Positions 33,954 through 43,352 are shown, counted from the first letter of the stretch. The stretch: 64,000 nucleotides of DNA from Halobacteriales archaeon (GCA_007118975.1 SKQO01000080.1:1-64000); one strand, 5' to 3'. Numbers and translations: made by a program. Notes: a model not told the origin generated them from the letters alone.

Positions 33954-35504
33954 ATGGCCGCCCGTGCCGCGGTCCTGATCGGGGTGGTCGTACTCCTGGC
34001 GGTAGCGATGGCCGGTTTTGCGACGATAGACAACACACCACTATTCGAGAGTGACGAAAACGAAACACTCGAGGTGTGGGAAACGTACGAGGCCAACGAA
34101 TCGCTCGATATCAACGAGAGCGAAGGACTCGATGCCGCAGACGTAGATAGCGTCGTCAACCGAAGTATGGCCCGCGTAGAAGCGATCAGAGACGTACGGT
34201 TCGAGGAGCGACCGAACGTCACCGTAATCGACCGGGAGACCTTCCGGAACGAATCGACGGTACCCACTCGGTCGGCCGATACCCGGACGTTCGATAACGT
34301 GAAACTTCGGGCACTGTTCTTCCTCGACGGGGAGGAGGACATCGAAACCATCGAAGCGGAGCTTCGCAACGAAACAGTGGGTGGCTACTACTCGACTGCG
34401 ACGGGAGAGATCGTCCTGATCGCCGATGACGACGACCTCGTCCTCGACGAGATCACATTGGCTCACGAGCTCGTCCACGCCTGGCAGGATCAGCACATGA
34501 ACCTCTCATCGATTGCCGACGCGGACACACGGGACGGGCAGCTCGCGAGACTGGCGGTAATCGAGGGGGACGCGGTGTACGCCGAGGAGCGATATGAACA
34601 ACGATGCGAGGCCGAGTGGGAATGCGTGCGCCCGGAACACGAAACCGAGCCCGACGGGGACATCGACTGGGGGCTGTTCCTCCGGGACTTTCATCCGTAC
34701 AGCGATGGGCCGGCCCTGGTGAACCGCACCTACGAGCAGGGGGGATGGGACGCCGTCAATAACCTCTACGAGAACCCGCCGAACACGACTGCGGAAGTCA
34801 TTGATCCGAACCGATCCGATGCGATCGATATTTCCAGTGCCAATCTGACGGACGCCCACCGGGGTGAGTGGGAGCGATTGCGTCCGAGTGGCGAGATCGA
34901 CCACCAGCGGCTCGGGCAGGCAAGCATGTCGGCGATGTTTGCCGCCACCATCTACGAGGATCCGGGTCATTCCGTGGTTGATCCGGACGATGTCCTCAAC
35001 TTCGACCACGCCGAACCCACCCCGCGCGTCGACCCGTTGAACTACGACATATCCGCAACCAGCGGCTGGACGGACGATAGGTTCCACGCATACGTCCTAG
35101 AGGACGAGGAGACGGGGTGGGTATGGCGGTCTACCTGGGAGTCCGACGCGGACGCGGAGGCCTTTGCCCAGGGGTATGGCGAACTGGTCGAAATCAGAGG
35201 GGGGCAAGAAGTGTATCCGGGAGTCTATCGTCTGGAAGGGCCGACGAACGACGGTGCGTACGCGATGAACGTCTCGGGTGACACTGTGACACTGGTGTAT
35301 GCGTCCGACGAAGGCGAACTGCTCAACGTCTCCACGAAGATCGCTTCGGATGTTCCGATCGAACCGGAGCATCTGGACGATGTCGATAATCTGGAGGCGA
35401 TGCCAGGCTTCGGGGTGGGGCTGGCAATTGTGAGCTACGTGGCGGCGATGCTCGTCATTTTCGCCCGTCACTCGCGGGGAGGCGCCGCTGGTCGCGAAGC
35501 GTAG
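33954..35504 (+). CDS. Hvo_1808-like surface protein with HExxH motif
   Basis: A 516-residue membrane-anchored extracellular protein. Residues 5-23 form an N-terminal hydrophobic segment and ~487-508 (GFGVGLAIVSYVAAMLVIFA) a C-terminal span, with the acidic domain between outside the cell. A zincin motif HELVHAWQDQ (His171, Glu172, His175) is followed by VIEGDAVYAEERY, which can supply the third ligand, so metallopeptidase activity is plausible. The family is known as Hvo_1808-like surface proteins. It separates the nicotinamidase-like and nicotinate phosphoribosyltransferase genes. Confidence 0.85.
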   Translation: MAARAAVLIGVVVLLAVAMAGFATIDNTPLFESDENETLEVWETYEANESLDINESEGLDAADVDSVVNRSMARVEAIRDVRFEERPNVTVIDRETFRNESTVPTRSADTRTFDNVKLRALFFLDGEEDIETIEAELRNETVGGYYSTATGEIVLIADDDDLVLDEITLAHELVHAWQDQHMNLSSIADADTRDGQLARLAVIEGDAVYAEERYEQRCEAEWECVRPEHETEPDGDIDWGLFLRDFHPYSDGPALVNRTYEQGGWDAVNNLYENPPNTTAEVIDPNRSDAIDISSANLTDAHRGEWERLRPSGEIDHQRLGQASMSAMFAATIYEDPGHSVVDPDDVLNFDHAEPTPRVDPLNYDISATSGWTDDRFHAYVLEDEETGWVWRSTWESDADAEAFAQGYGELVEIRGGQEVYPGVYRLEGPTNDGAYAMNVSGDTVTLVYASDEGELLNVSTKIASDVPIEPEHLDDVDNLEAMPGFGVGLAIVSYVAAMLVIFARHSRGGAAGREA

Positions 35505-35534
35505 ATTTTTCGCCCGTGCGGGGAAACCCGCGCC

Positions 35535-36677
35535 ATGGCCGGTTTCGAGATGCTCGATGCGGAGACGATCCAATCGGGTCGCGCGACGGACGCGTACTTT
35601 CTGCGGACCGAGGAGACACTCGAACACGCTGGAAAAAACCCACGCGTCAGCCTGGAAGTGACAGCGGACCAGTTCCCAACGGGCGAATTCGAGGTGTTTG
35701 CGGGAGTGAAAGATGCAGCCGCGCTGTTTGAAGGCATGAACGTCGATGTGGATGCGTTGCGTGAGGGCCAGCTCTTCGACGGGGGGCCGGTAATGCGTAT
35801 CCGCGGCCGGTACCGAACGATCGCTCGTTACGAAACCGCTCTCCTCGGATTTCTCTCCCAGGCTGCTGGGTTTGCAACCCGCGCACTCAGGGCCAGGCTG
35901 GCAGCACCGGATACCCACCTCTACAGCTTCGGATCCCGTCACGTTCATCCGGCGATTGCCCCCGTCGTGGAGCGGAGCGCCCTCATTGCGGGGTTCGACG
36001 GTTTCTCTCACGTGGCGGCGGGAGACGTACTTGACCGAGCCGCTAGCGGGACTATGCCTCACGCCTTGCTATTAGTCTTCGGGCGGGGTAACCAGGAGGA
36101 GGCGTGGGTGGCGTTCAACGACGCCATGGACCCGTCGGTTCCCCGGATTGCCCTGTGCGATACGTTTAGCGACGAGATGGACGAGGTACTCCGCGCCGTC
36201 GAGTCCCTGGGCGCCGATCTGGAAAGCGTCCGGATCGACACCACTGGCTCGCGTCGGGGGAATTTCCAACACATTCTCAAGGAGCTTCGGTGGGAGCTCG
36301 ACCGACGCGGCCGAGACGACGTCGATATTTTCGCGAGTGGTGGCCTCGGCGCGGCCGAGTTGGCCACCCTGCAAGACGTGGCGAGCGGGTTCGGTGTGGG
36401 CAGTTACATCACCGACGCCGATCCAGTCGATTTCGCCCTCGATATCGTCTCGGTCGAGGGCGAATCGATCTCCAAGCGCGGCAAACTGGCGGGACGAAAG
36501 GCGGTCTACCGGACTGCGACGGGCGAGCACGCGATCCGGCTCATTGACCACGAGCCACCGGCTGACGCCGAACCGCTACTTCACCCATTGCTCCGGAGTG
36601 GAGAAATCGTTCGTGAGTTCGATCTAACCAGTGCGGCCCGGCGTGCCCGCGCCGACGCCGCGACGGTCGGTTTCTAA
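35535..36677 (+). CDS. Nicotinate phosphoribosyltransferase
   Basis: Makes nicotinate mononucleotide from nicotinate and PRPP in NAD salvage. The 380-residue protein has the archaeal short form with motifs GLAGFEMLDAETIQSG-type start, YETALLGFLSQAAGFATRA, FGSRHVHPAIAPVVERSALIAGFDG, and the PRPP-phosphate-binding IFASGGLGAAELATL near residue 270. The order and length fit this family, and GSRHVHP replaces GxRRA-type loops in others. It starts 30 bases after the preceding stop, and an AMMECR1 gene converges from the other side with a shared end. Confidence 0.9.
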   Translation: MAGFEMLDAETIQSGRATDAYFLRTEETLEHAGKNPRVSLEVTADQFPTGEFEVFAGVKDAAALFEGMNVDVDALREGQLFDGGPVMRIRGRYRTIARYETALLGFLSQAAGFATRALRARLAAPDTHLYSFGSRHVHPAIAPVVERSALIAGFDGFSHVAAGDVLDRAASGTMPHALLLVFGRGNQEEAWVAFNDAMDPSVPRIALCDTFSDEMDEVLRAVESLGADLESVRIDTTGSRRGNFQHILKELRWELDRRGRDDVDIFASGGLGAAELATLQDVASGFGVGSYITDADPVDFALDIVSVEGESISKRGKLAGRKAVYRTATGEHAIRLIDHEPPADAEPLLHPLLRSGEIVREFDLTSAARRARADAATVGF

Positions 36678-37292
36678 CTACCGGCTCGATCCGACGCGCT
36701 CGACGCTTCCCATCGGTTCTCGCTCCCTGAAGACGGCGGTGTCGAACAACAGGACATCGACATCCGGATCGTCCCACCCGTTCGGGGGAATATTACATTT
36801 CCTGCACGTGCGCTCGAGGTAAGCCTGGGCTGGCCAGTTGTTCTCGATCGGAATCGTCGGGTAGAGCCAGTCCGCGCCGCGTGGCGTCTCGATGGCAATC
36901 CCGTGACGGCCGAGTTCCAGGTCGGTCAACGGGTCCTCCGTGGTGAACAGATCTCGGATCACACACACCGACACGAGCAAGTTCGACAGCTCGGCCGGTT
37001 TGACCTCGGAGCCGCAAGAACTGTCGCTGGCGGCTTCGATAGCGGCCTCGACGATTTCGTGGCCCAACTGTTCGTTACTTCGATACGAGCCGGCACAGCC
37101 GCGGAGACTCCCCCGACCTCGCGAGGACTCCAGGCGTACCAATGCCCCAGTCCGCTGGTAAAAGGCTTCTCGCATACTGCCCGGCTGCTCGCGTTGCCCG
37201 TTTACCACGTAGGACTCGATCGCCTCCCGCGCCAGTTCCACCGTGCGCGCTCCGTCCTCATACGTAAGGCTCACGGTATGGGCCTCTGCCAT
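36678..37292 (-). CDS. AMMECR1 domain protein
   Basis: A conserved archaeal-eukaryotic protein of unknown biochemical function, 204 residues. The AMMECR1 signature RGRGSLRGCAGSYRS and the later strand LLVSVCVIRDLF plus QAYLERTCRKCNIPPNGWDD are visible. ATG at 37292 (MAEAHTVSLTYEDG) is preferred to 37304 because the family normally begins shortly before the first helix; either is possible. The stop is one base from the end of the nicotinate phosphoribosyltransferase gene, convergent. Confidence 0.92.
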   Translation of the reverse strand: MAEAHTVSLTYEDGARTVELAREAIESYVVNGQREQPGSMREAFYQRTGALVRLESSRGRGSLRGCAGSYRSNEQLGHEIVEAAIEAASDSSCGSEVKPAELSNLLVSVCVIRDLFTTEDPLTDLELGRHGIAIETPRGADWLYPTIPIENNWPAQAYLERTCRKCNIPPNGWDDPDVDVLLFDTAVFREREPMGSVERVGSSR

Positions 37293-37436
37293 ACGACCAG
37301 ACACGACCTACGCTAACTTGAACGCTTCTCATTGGTCGCATCGCTTTTGAACCCACCATCATCAGGTGATCCGGGCGATAACCGGTCGCCGAAAAGACCG
37401 TCATCGGGTCGATTATATCGCTTCAGCCTCTACGTG
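37293..37436. promoter_or_regulatory. rnpB promoter region
   Basis: Between AMMECR1 and RNase P RNA. The element TTATATC at about 37413-37419 lies ~25 bases before the inferred RNA 5' end, consistent with an archaeal TATA box for rnpB. The divergent AMMECR1 start at 37292 presumably has its promoter here too. Confidence 0.6.
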
Positions 37437-37737
37437 TATGTGGCAGAGGGAGCCCGACTGCCGCGATCCCGACGGATCGTGAGGAAAGTCCCCCCACCGG
37501 CCGGGCGCGCGACCGGGCGCAAGCCCGGGGCGGGAGACCGTCGGCCCTGGCACAGAAACGACACCGCTCGGGCAGACCGATGAGGTGGGATCCGAGCCAC
37601 CGAGGACCGACCCCCGAGAGTGGATGGAACGGCCACCCTCGCCGGTGCAAGTCCGCGCGACGGTAGCCCGGTATCGGCGCGGACGCTCAGCCGAATGTCG
37701 GGACGAACAGAAGGGGGCTTACTCCCCTCAGCCATCA
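37437..37737 (+). ncRNA. rnpB: RNase P RNA
   Basis: The catalytic RNA that removes tRNA 5' leaders. Universal blocks are in the right order: GAGGAAAGTCC (near 37482), the ACAGAAA segment (near 37554), and the 3' pseudoknot half AACAGAAGGGGGCTTACTCCCC (near 37705). The 5' end region GAGGGAGCC can pair with the 3' CTCCCCTC as helix P1. The ends are approximate to about 10 bases. The first part of the ORF track entry at 37585 lies on this RNA and is not coding. A DtxR-type gene starts ~55 bases downstream. Confidence 0.93.
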
Positions 37738-37791
37738 TTTCCTACCCCGTTCACGACACGTTTAGGTCGCGTCCGCCACAAGCGTGTGGCA

Positions 37792-38466
37792 ATGCTCAGC
37801 GCGGTCATGGAGGATTACGTCAAAGCGATCTACGAACTCCAGGTCGAGTCCGACGACCGCGTCAGCACCTCTGCGATCGCCCAACGGCTGGATGTTACGC
37901 CGCCGACAGTCACGAGTATGCTGGAGAGTCTCGAGGAACGCGAACTCATCGATCGGAAAAAGTACGCCGGTGTTCGCCTGACCGGGGACGGAGAGCGGGT
38001 CGCCCTCGAGATCATTCGGCACCACCGGCTCCTCGAGGCGTATCTCACCGAGCACCTCGATTACTCCTGGGAAGAAGTCCACGAGGAAGCAGACCGGCTC
38101 GAGCACCATATCAGCGAAGAGTTCGAGGCGCGCGTGGCGGCCGCCTTGGATCATCCCCAGGCCGACCCGCACGGCGATCCCATCCCGAATGCGGAACTGG
38201 AACGTCCGGACGAGCGAGCTGGAGCGACGCTCCTGGAATTCGAGGAACTCGACGAGGTAGAAGTCTTGCGGGTCCGAGACCGGGATCCCGAGGTCCTGGA
38301 GTATCTCGCCGAACGGGGCATAGAACCGGGCACGCTCCTGCGGATCGAGGAAGTGGCGCCGTTCGGAATGATGACATTGCGACCAACCGACGCGACCGAT
38401 ACGGTGTCCCTTCCCGAGGCAGTCGCCGTTGGCGTTCGGGTGAAGCCGATCGGCAAGGAGCAGTAA
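37792..38466 (+). CDS. DtxR/MntR-family metal-dependent transcriptional regulator
   Basis: A metalloregulator of iron or manganese homeostasis, 224 residues. The N-terminal winged helix (MLSAVMEDYVKAIYELQ..., recognition region PPTVTSMLESLEER), the dimerisation domain with candidate metal ligands in EIIRHHRLLEAYL and EADRLEHHISEEF, and a C-terminal FeoA/SH3-like domain (about 150-220) are present. The track's start (37585) lies on rnpB; ATG at 37792 is the family start. A TTTAGG element ~30 bases upstream could be its TATA box. Confidence 0.92.
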   Translation: MLSAVMEDYVKAIYELQVESDDRVSTSAIAQRLDVTPPTVTSMLESLEERELIDRKKYAGVRLTGDGERVALEIIRHHRLLEAYLTEHLDYSWEEVHEEADRLEHHISEEFEARVAAALDHPQADPHGDPIPNAELERPDERAGATLLEFEELDEVEVLRVRDRDPEVLEYLAERGIEPGTLLRIEEVAPFGMMTLRPTDATDTVSLPEAVAVGVRVKPIGKEQ

Positions 38467-38500
38467 CGACTGAATCTCGCGCGCGACCCCCTGAACCCTC

Positions 38501-38674
38501 TCAGACGATCTGGAGGTGGTTCTCCCGCAGTTCGTCTTCCGAGAGGTCTTGGTCGTGGACCTCCCGCATGTGTTTTTGTGCGAGTTCTATTGCTTCGTCC
38601 TCGTTCTCGGATTGAATGATGAATCGGCAGGTGTCCGAAACCGATTCACAGTCCAGTTTGTGTGCTTGTGCCAT
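38501..38674 (-). CDS. DUF1059 family small protein
   Basis: Not in the ORF track. ATG at 38674 opens a 57-residue frame MAQAHKLDCESVSDTCRFIIQSENEDEAIELAQKHMREVHDQDLSEDE..., ending TGA at 38501. The family pattern of DUF1059 is present: a conserved Cys near residue 9, CRFxxQ, EDEAxELAxxHxxEVHxxxLSEDEL. Members are small metal-binding-like proteins of unknown function. It converges with the DtxR gene, 34 bases apart. Confidence 0.88.
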   Translation of the reverse strand: MAQAHKLDCESVSDTCRFIIQSENEDEAIELAQKHMREVHDQDLSEDELRENHLQIV

Positions 38675-39010
38675 AGTTGGTGTGCGTTCGCTCGTTCCCG
38701 CGGGGCGACCTCCATCCCACGGGTTCTCCGGGGGCGCGTCGGCGTTCCAGGTGGATCGATGCCCGTGTGGGAAATCTGACGGTCCCCCCGGAGCACACGC
38801 TTTTACAGTGTCTCCGAGCGTAACTAATGTTCACGTACGCGGTGACAGTTTCGTCAAGAACGTCCCAACAGCCCGACAGTCGAAGGATAGGAACGGATTA
38901 ATCGGTCCGATCGGGTGAGATCCCCGGTGAGGGGACGGTGTCAGACCCGCGCAAACGGCCGGTTCGAAGGGTTTATTCGCCGCCTCGGTCTTTCTTGGTG
39001 TACGATCACT
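38675..39010. other. Intergenic region upstream of rpl10e and the DUF1059 gene
   Basis: 336 bases. The L10e promoter is near 38970 (GTTTATTCG about 35 bases before the ATG). The rest is unremarkable; minus-strand frames at 38646-38834 and 38831-39157 are Arg/Thr-rich and not protein-like. Confidence 0.5.
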
Positions 39011-39541
39011 ATGCCGGAGAAACCAGCTTCGATGTACCGGGACATCACGAAGCCGCCGTACACCCGGCGGGAGTACATCACGGGAATCCCCGGCTCGAAG
39101 ATCGCCCAGTACAAAATGGGTAACTTCGACGCCGAACCTGACGACTACCCGATCCAAATCAGCCTGTCAGTCGACGAATCGTGCCAGCTTCGCCACGGTG
39201 CCCTCGAAGCAGCCCGGTTATCCGCCAACCGGTATCTCATACAGGAACTGGGTGAAGGGAACTACAAGATGATCCTGCGGAAGTTCCCCCACCAGGTGCT
39301 GCGGGAGAACAAGCAGGCGACCGGGGCAGGTGCCGACCGTGTCTCCGACGGGATGCGATTGGCCTTCGGGAAGGTCGTCGGCATGGCGGCGCGCATCGAG
39401 CGCGGTGACCGCCTGTTCACGGCATGGTGCGAGCCGGAGCAGGCGCCCGTGGTCAAGGAGGCCTTCCGGCGGGCGTACAACAAGATCTCCCCGCCGTGCA
39501 CGATCACGGTCGAACGCGGCGAGGAACTCTTGGTGGCGTAA
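39011..39541 (+). CDS. rpl10e: Ribosomal protein L10e (uL16)
   Basis: Large-subunit ribosomal protein equal to bacterial L16/eukaryotic L10, near the tRNA A-site and essential for subunit joining. The 176-residue protein begins [30 protein letters not shown] and includes [28 protein letters not shown], the conserved A-site finger region. ATG at 39011 is the family start; the track's 32 extra upstream residues are not. It precedes the ATP-grasp gene by 58 bases. Confidence 0.97.
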   Translation: MPEKPASMYRDITKPPYTRREYITGIPGSKIAQYKMGNFDAEPDDYPIQISLSVDESCQLRHGALEAARLSANRYLIQELGEGNYKMILRKFPHQVLRENKQATGAGADRVSDGMRLAFGKVVGMAARIERGDRLFTAWCEPEQAPVVKEAFRRAYNKISPPCTITVERGEELLVA

Positions 39542-39599
39542 CTGGCTGGATTTCCGGCGAGGCGGTTACTTTTTGCCGATCCCGGGAACACTCGAGGGC

Positions 39600-40478
39600 A
39601 TGGTGCGGCTGGCGGTGACGACGACCTCCGAGACGTACGAGCGACTCCAGGAACCGCTCGGCGAGCGAGCCGTCTCGGTCGATCATTTGCAAGTCGACGA
39701 ACGCGCGGTGGCCCTGACCGTGGACGACGCGCCGTGGAACCCAACGGATTTCGACGTCGGGTACGTGTATCCCTCGCGATTGATGGAAGGCGGTGTGGCC
39801 GATCCGTGGCTCGATGTACCGTGGGTGAATGGGGCGGCGGATGTGCTTCGGTCGCGGAACAAGGGTGGGGTGCTCTCTCGGCTCGCAGCCGCCGGCGTGT
39901 CGGTGCCGGAGTCCGTCCTCGTCTCCAACCCGGTTGATGAATCGACGCTCCGGGAGGTGTTCGACCGCTTTGATGGCCCCGTCGTCGTCAAGCCGAATTC
40001 CACGACGCGAGGGGTCGGGGTCGCGCGTGCGGACGACCTGGATTCGTTTTTGGGTATCGTCGACTATCTCGGGCTCGTCCACGATTTCGTCGCTACCGGG
40101 GACAAATCTTTTCTCGTGCAGGAATACCTGCGTGGAGCACGAGATCTCCGCGTCATGGTCATCGACGGGACCTACGCGGGCGCGGTGGAGCGTCGTCTTC
40201 CGGATCGTGCACGGGATGCGGGGCAGTGGAAACACAACGTCCACCGGGGGGCTGTCGCCACCGGAATTCAGCCGGACGCTTCGGTCCGAAGGCTCGCGGA
40301 GACTGTCGCTGCCGAACTAGACCTCGCCCTCGTCGGGGTGGACATCCTCGTCACAGACGACCGGGCGCTGGTATCCGAAACGAATGCTCGGCCGACAATC
40401 GACGATGCGACAAAATATGAGCCGGGGTTTTTCGACCGACTGGCGGATCTCATCAAACGCACGGCAGGAAAGCCGTGA
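39600..40478 (+). CDS. RimK-type ATP-grasp ligase
   Basis: A 292-residue ATP-grasp enzyme of the RimK/LysX group that attaches glutamate or similar to a carboxylate. Visible pieces are VVVKPNSTTRGVGVARA (ATP-binding), FLVQEYLRGARDLRVMVIDGTYAGAVERR and GQWKHNVHRGAVATG, with the metal-binding SETNARPTIDDATKYEPGF at the end. Substrates could be a ribosomal protein, F420 (an F420:glutamate ligase is of this family) or a carrier protein; the gene is beside rpl10e, so a ribosomal substrate is tempting but unproved. ATG at 39600 replaces the track's 39330, which lies inside rpl10e. Confidence 0.88.
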   Translation: MVRLAVTTTSETYERLQEPLGERAVSVDHLQVDERAVALTVDDAPWNPTDFDVGYVYPSRLMEGGVADPWLDVPWVNGAADVLRSRNKGGVLSRLAAAGVSVPESVLVSNPVDESTLREVFDRFDGPVVVKPNSTTRGVGVARADDLDSFLGIVDYLGLVHDFVATGDKSFLVQEYLRGARDLRVMVIDGTYAGAVERRLPDRARDAGQWKHNVHRGAVATGIQPDASVRRLAETVAAELDLALVGVDILVTDDRALVSETNARPTIDDATKYEPGFFDRLADLIKRTAGKP

Positions 40479-40485
40479 CGGTCGT

Positions 40486-40872
40486 TCAGGAGACGTTGAT
40501 GTCCGAGGAGTGGTTTTTCCGGTCGAAGACGACCTCGAGAACTCCGTTGTTGTACGTCGCCGCTGCACTGTTCTCGTCGACGCGGGCCGGCAGGTTGATC
40601 CGCTCGTCGTACTCCCGCCGATCGTTCTTCGCACTGATCGTCAGCGAGCGTCCGTCACACTTCAGTTGGATGCCGTCCTTCTCCACGCCGGGCAGATCTG
40701 CAATGACACGAACCTCGTCGTCGTGTTCGTGAATATCGACGTGCGTGTCCTGGCCGAACCCGCTGTCCGCACCGGTGCTGACCCGGACGTCGGCCGATCC
40801 GCCCATCATCTCGTTCATCATCCGCTCGATCTCGCGGAACAGGTCATCGAACGGATCGTCACGTGGGGGCAT
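40486..40872 (-). CDS. Hsp20/alpha-crystallin small heat-shock protein
   Basis: An ATP-independent chaperone that holds unfolding proteins. The 128-residue protein has the alpha-crystallin domain from about residue 45 (DTHVDIHEHDDEVRVIADLPGVEKDGIQL) to the conserved GVLEV near the end (YNNGVLEVVFDRKN), plus a short C-terminal tail. ATG at 40872 (MPPRDDPFDDLF) is chosen over the track's 40926. It converges with the ATP-grasp gene, 7 bases apart. Confidence 0.92.
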   Translation of the reverse strand: MPPRDDPFDDLFREIERMMNEMMGGSADVRVSTGADSGFGQDTHVDIHEHDDEVRVIADLPGVEKDGIQLKCDGRSLTISAKNDRREYDERINLPARVDENSAAATYNNGVLEVVFDRKNHSSDINVS

Positions 40873-40996
40873 TACCGGAAGTTCGCGAGGACGGGGGATA
40901 TGCTTTTTGCACTCATTCCCGTTCATGCTCCCGGGCAGGTCGGAGAGCTTCGGTGCAAACAGTACTTACTTGCCGTCGAACGACAGAATATTTCCC

Positions 40997-42076
40997 ATGA
41001 GCTCTGCGAACGGACGTACCCCGGTCCGGGTTGGCCTGAATGGCTTCGGACGGATCGGTCGAAACGTGTTACGGGCGACAATGGTCCACGATCGGGTGGA
41101 ACTGGTTGCCATCAATGACATCATGGACAACGATGACATGCGCTATCTCGCGAGCTACGACACGGTCCACGGACGTCTCGATGACGTCTCGGCGACGAAT
41201 GGCCGGCTCTCGGTGGGCGGCGGGGAGGTCGAACTCCTCAGCGAAGAGGATCCAGCCGCGCTTCCCTGGGATGAGTTGGATGTCGATGTGGCCCTCGAGT
41301 GCACCGGGTTGTTCCGGGACTACGAGGGCGCCAGTAAACACTTGACTGCCGGTGCGGACAAAGCAATCATCTCCGCACCGCCGAAAGGTGACCGAGACGT
41401 GCTCCAGGTGGTCTACGGTGTCAACCACGATGAGTACGACGGCCAAGACGTCATTTCGAACGCTTCCTGTACGACCAACAGCGTCGCCCCGCCAGTGAAA
41501 GTCCTTCACGATGCCTTCGGCGTCCGGCGCGGGCTGCTCACGACGGTCCATGCGTACACGAGCACGCAGGCGCTCGTGGATGCCCCCCTCGCAAAACGAC
41601 GACGGGGTCGGGCGGCGGCCGCAAACATCATTCCGACGTCGACGGGTGCGGCCGTCGCCACGACCGAAGTTCTCCCGGAGCTCGAGGGTCGTTTGGATGG
41701 GATGTCGATGCGGGTTCCCGTTCCGAACGGGTCGGTGACCGACCTCGTGGTCGACCTCGAAGCCGAGCCCGATCGCCAGGACGTCAACGAGGCCATCCGG
41801 CGTGCAGCGGACGACGAGCTCGCCGGCGTGCTCGGATACACGGACGAGGAAATCGTGTCCTCGGACATCATCGGCCTCCCGTTTTCCTCGTACGTCGATC
41901 TCAAGTCAACGATGGATGCCGGCGACGGATTCGTCAAACTGCTCGCGTGGTATGACAACGAGGCGGGCTTTTCCAACCGTCTGCTGGATGTGGCGTCCTA
42001 TATCTCGACAGGCGAGGAGCTGGACCCGGGGCCGACCCGCGTGAGCCCGGGTGCAGAGCCGTTTACCGGGGGGTGA
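40997..42076 (+). CDS. gap: Glyceraldehyde-3-phosphate dehydrogenase
   Basis: Type I phosphorylating GAPDH, 359 residues, working in gluconeogenesis or lower glycolysis. The NAD(P)-binding VRVGLNGFGRIGRNV (10-25), the catalytic Cys in SNASCTTNS (Cys158), the partner His in TVHAYTSTQ (about 185), and AANIIPTSTGAA are all present. ATG at 40997 is the family start; the track's 84 residues upstream belong to other sequence. pgk follows after 12 bases, so the two are likely co-transcribed. Confidence 0.96.
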   Translation: MSSANGRTPVRVGLNGFGRIGRNVLRATMVHDRVELVAINDIMDNDDMRYLASYDTVHGRLDDVSATNGRLSVGGGEVELLSEEDPAALPWDELDVDVALECTGLFRDYEGASKHLTAGADKAIISAPPKGDRDVLQVVYGVNHDEYDGQDVISNASCTTNSVAPPVKVLHDAFGVRRGLLTTVHAYTSTQALVDAPLAKRRRGRAAAANIIPTSTGAAVATTEVLPELEGRLDGMSMRVPVPNGSVTDLVVDLEAEPDRQDVNEAIRRAADDELAGVLGYTDEEIVSSDIIGLPFSSYVDLKSTMDAGDGFVKLLAWYDNEAGFSNRLLDVASYISTGEELDPGPTRVSPGAEPFTGG

Positions 42077-42088
42077 CGCTCACCTGCT

Positions 42089-43315
42089 ATGTTCGCGACG
42101 ATCGACGACCTCCCACGGGGAAGACGAATACTCGCGCGCCTGGACCTCAACTCACCTGTCAAGGACGGCGAGGTACAGGACAATCGCCGGTTCGGCCGAC
42201 ACGTGGAAACGCTGCGTGAGCTCATCGAAGACGAGCACGCGGTGACCGTGCTGGCCCACCAGGGTCGGCCTGGTCGGGACACGTTCGTCTCACTCGAACA
42301 ACACGCCGTGATCCTCGAGGAGTATCTGGGCGAGGAGGTCCGGTTCTGTCCCGAGACCCTTGGACGAACGGCCGCAGACGCGATCGACGGTCTTGGACAC
42401 GGCGACATTCTCGTCCTCGAGAACGTGCGGATGGTCGAGGAGGAACTGGCCGATCGAACACCCGAGGAACACGCACGCTCGCGGCTGGTCGCCGGGCTGG
42501 CAGCACACACGCAGGCCTACGTCGGGGACGCCTATTCGACCGCGCACCGAGAACACGCTTCCATCGTCGGGTTCCCCCACGTGATGCCGGCTGTCGCCGG
42601 TCGTGTCATGGAACGGGAGTACCAGGCGAACTCCGCGATCCAGGGACGGTCCTTCGATGGGTCAGTCGTTATGGTACTCGGCGGGACCAAAGCCGACGAT
42701 CTCTTTCGCGTCATCGAGGGTGTAAGCGACCGGGTGGACACCTTCCTGCTCGGTGGGGTCATCGGGGAACTGTGCCTACGGACCCAAGGCTACGAGGTAG
42801 GGTTTGACGTCGACGATGGCGAGCTGTTCGATCCGATCTGGCGAGAACACGCCACCGAGATTCGCGACCTCGTACGTAGTTACGAGGATCAACTACAGTT
42901 GCCGACGGATTTGGCCTACGAGGACGGAACGGGAGGCCGGTCGGAGCTCGACGTCGACGGTCTCTCGAAATCACGGGACCTCCAGGACATCGGCCACGAC
43001 ACGATCGATCGTTATCGCGACGTGATCGACGATGCCGCGGCGGTGTTCGTGAAGGGTGCAGTCGGCGTCTTCGAGGACGATCGATTCAGCGCCGGGACGG
43101 TCAAACTGGTCGAGGCGATCGGCGAGAGCGACGCGTTCTCGGTTATCGGGGGTGGCGACACCTCCCGCGTCCTCGATCTATACGATCTCGACGAACGGAA
43201 CTATTCGCACGTCTCTATTGCCGGCGGTGCATACGTTCGCGCGCTGGCTGGTGAATCGCTCGCAGGGGTCACGGCCCTGGAGGCCGCCGCGGCACGAATG
43301 GCCGAGCGACGGTGA
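42089..43315 (+). CDS. pgk: Phosphoglycerate kinase
   Basis: Transfers phosphate between 1,3-bisphosphoglycerate and ADP, the step adjoining GAPDH. The 408-residue protein starts MFATIDDLPRGRRILARLDLNSPVKDGEVQDNRRF, with the substrate Arg residues in VLAHQGRPGRDTF and HPASIVGFPHVMPAVAGRVMERE-type segment, and the nucleotide-binding GGGDTSRVLDLY plus GAYVRALAGESLAGVTALE at the C-terminus. Order gap-pgk with a 12-base spacer supports one operon. Confidence 0.96.
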   Translation: MFATIDDLPRGRRILARLDLNSPVKDGEVQDNRRFGRHVETLRELIEDEHAVTVLAHQGRPGRDTFVSLEQHAVILEEYLGEEVRFCPETLGRTAADAIDGLGHGDILVLENVRMVEEELADRTPEEHARSRLVAGLAAHTQAYVGDAYSTAHREHASIVGFPHVMPAVAGRVMEREYQANSAIQGRSFDGSVVMVLGGTKADDLFRVIEGVSDRVDTFLLGGVIGELCLRTQGYEVGFDVDDGELFDPIWREHATEIRDLVRSYEDQLQLPTDLAYEDGTGGRSELDVDGLSKSRDLQDIGHDTIDRYRDVIDDAAAVFVKGAVGVFEDDRFSAGTVKLVEAIGESDAFSVIGGGDTSRVLDLYDLDERNYSHVSIAGGAYVRALAGESLAGVTALEAAAARMAERR

Positions 43316-43352
43316 AGACAATGACTAACTCCACCCTAGCCGAGCGTGGTGT

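Noticed and set aside
37585-37791. N-terminal part of the ORF track's DtxR frame
   Set aside because: This part overlies the RNase P RNA; the regulator starts at ATG 37792.
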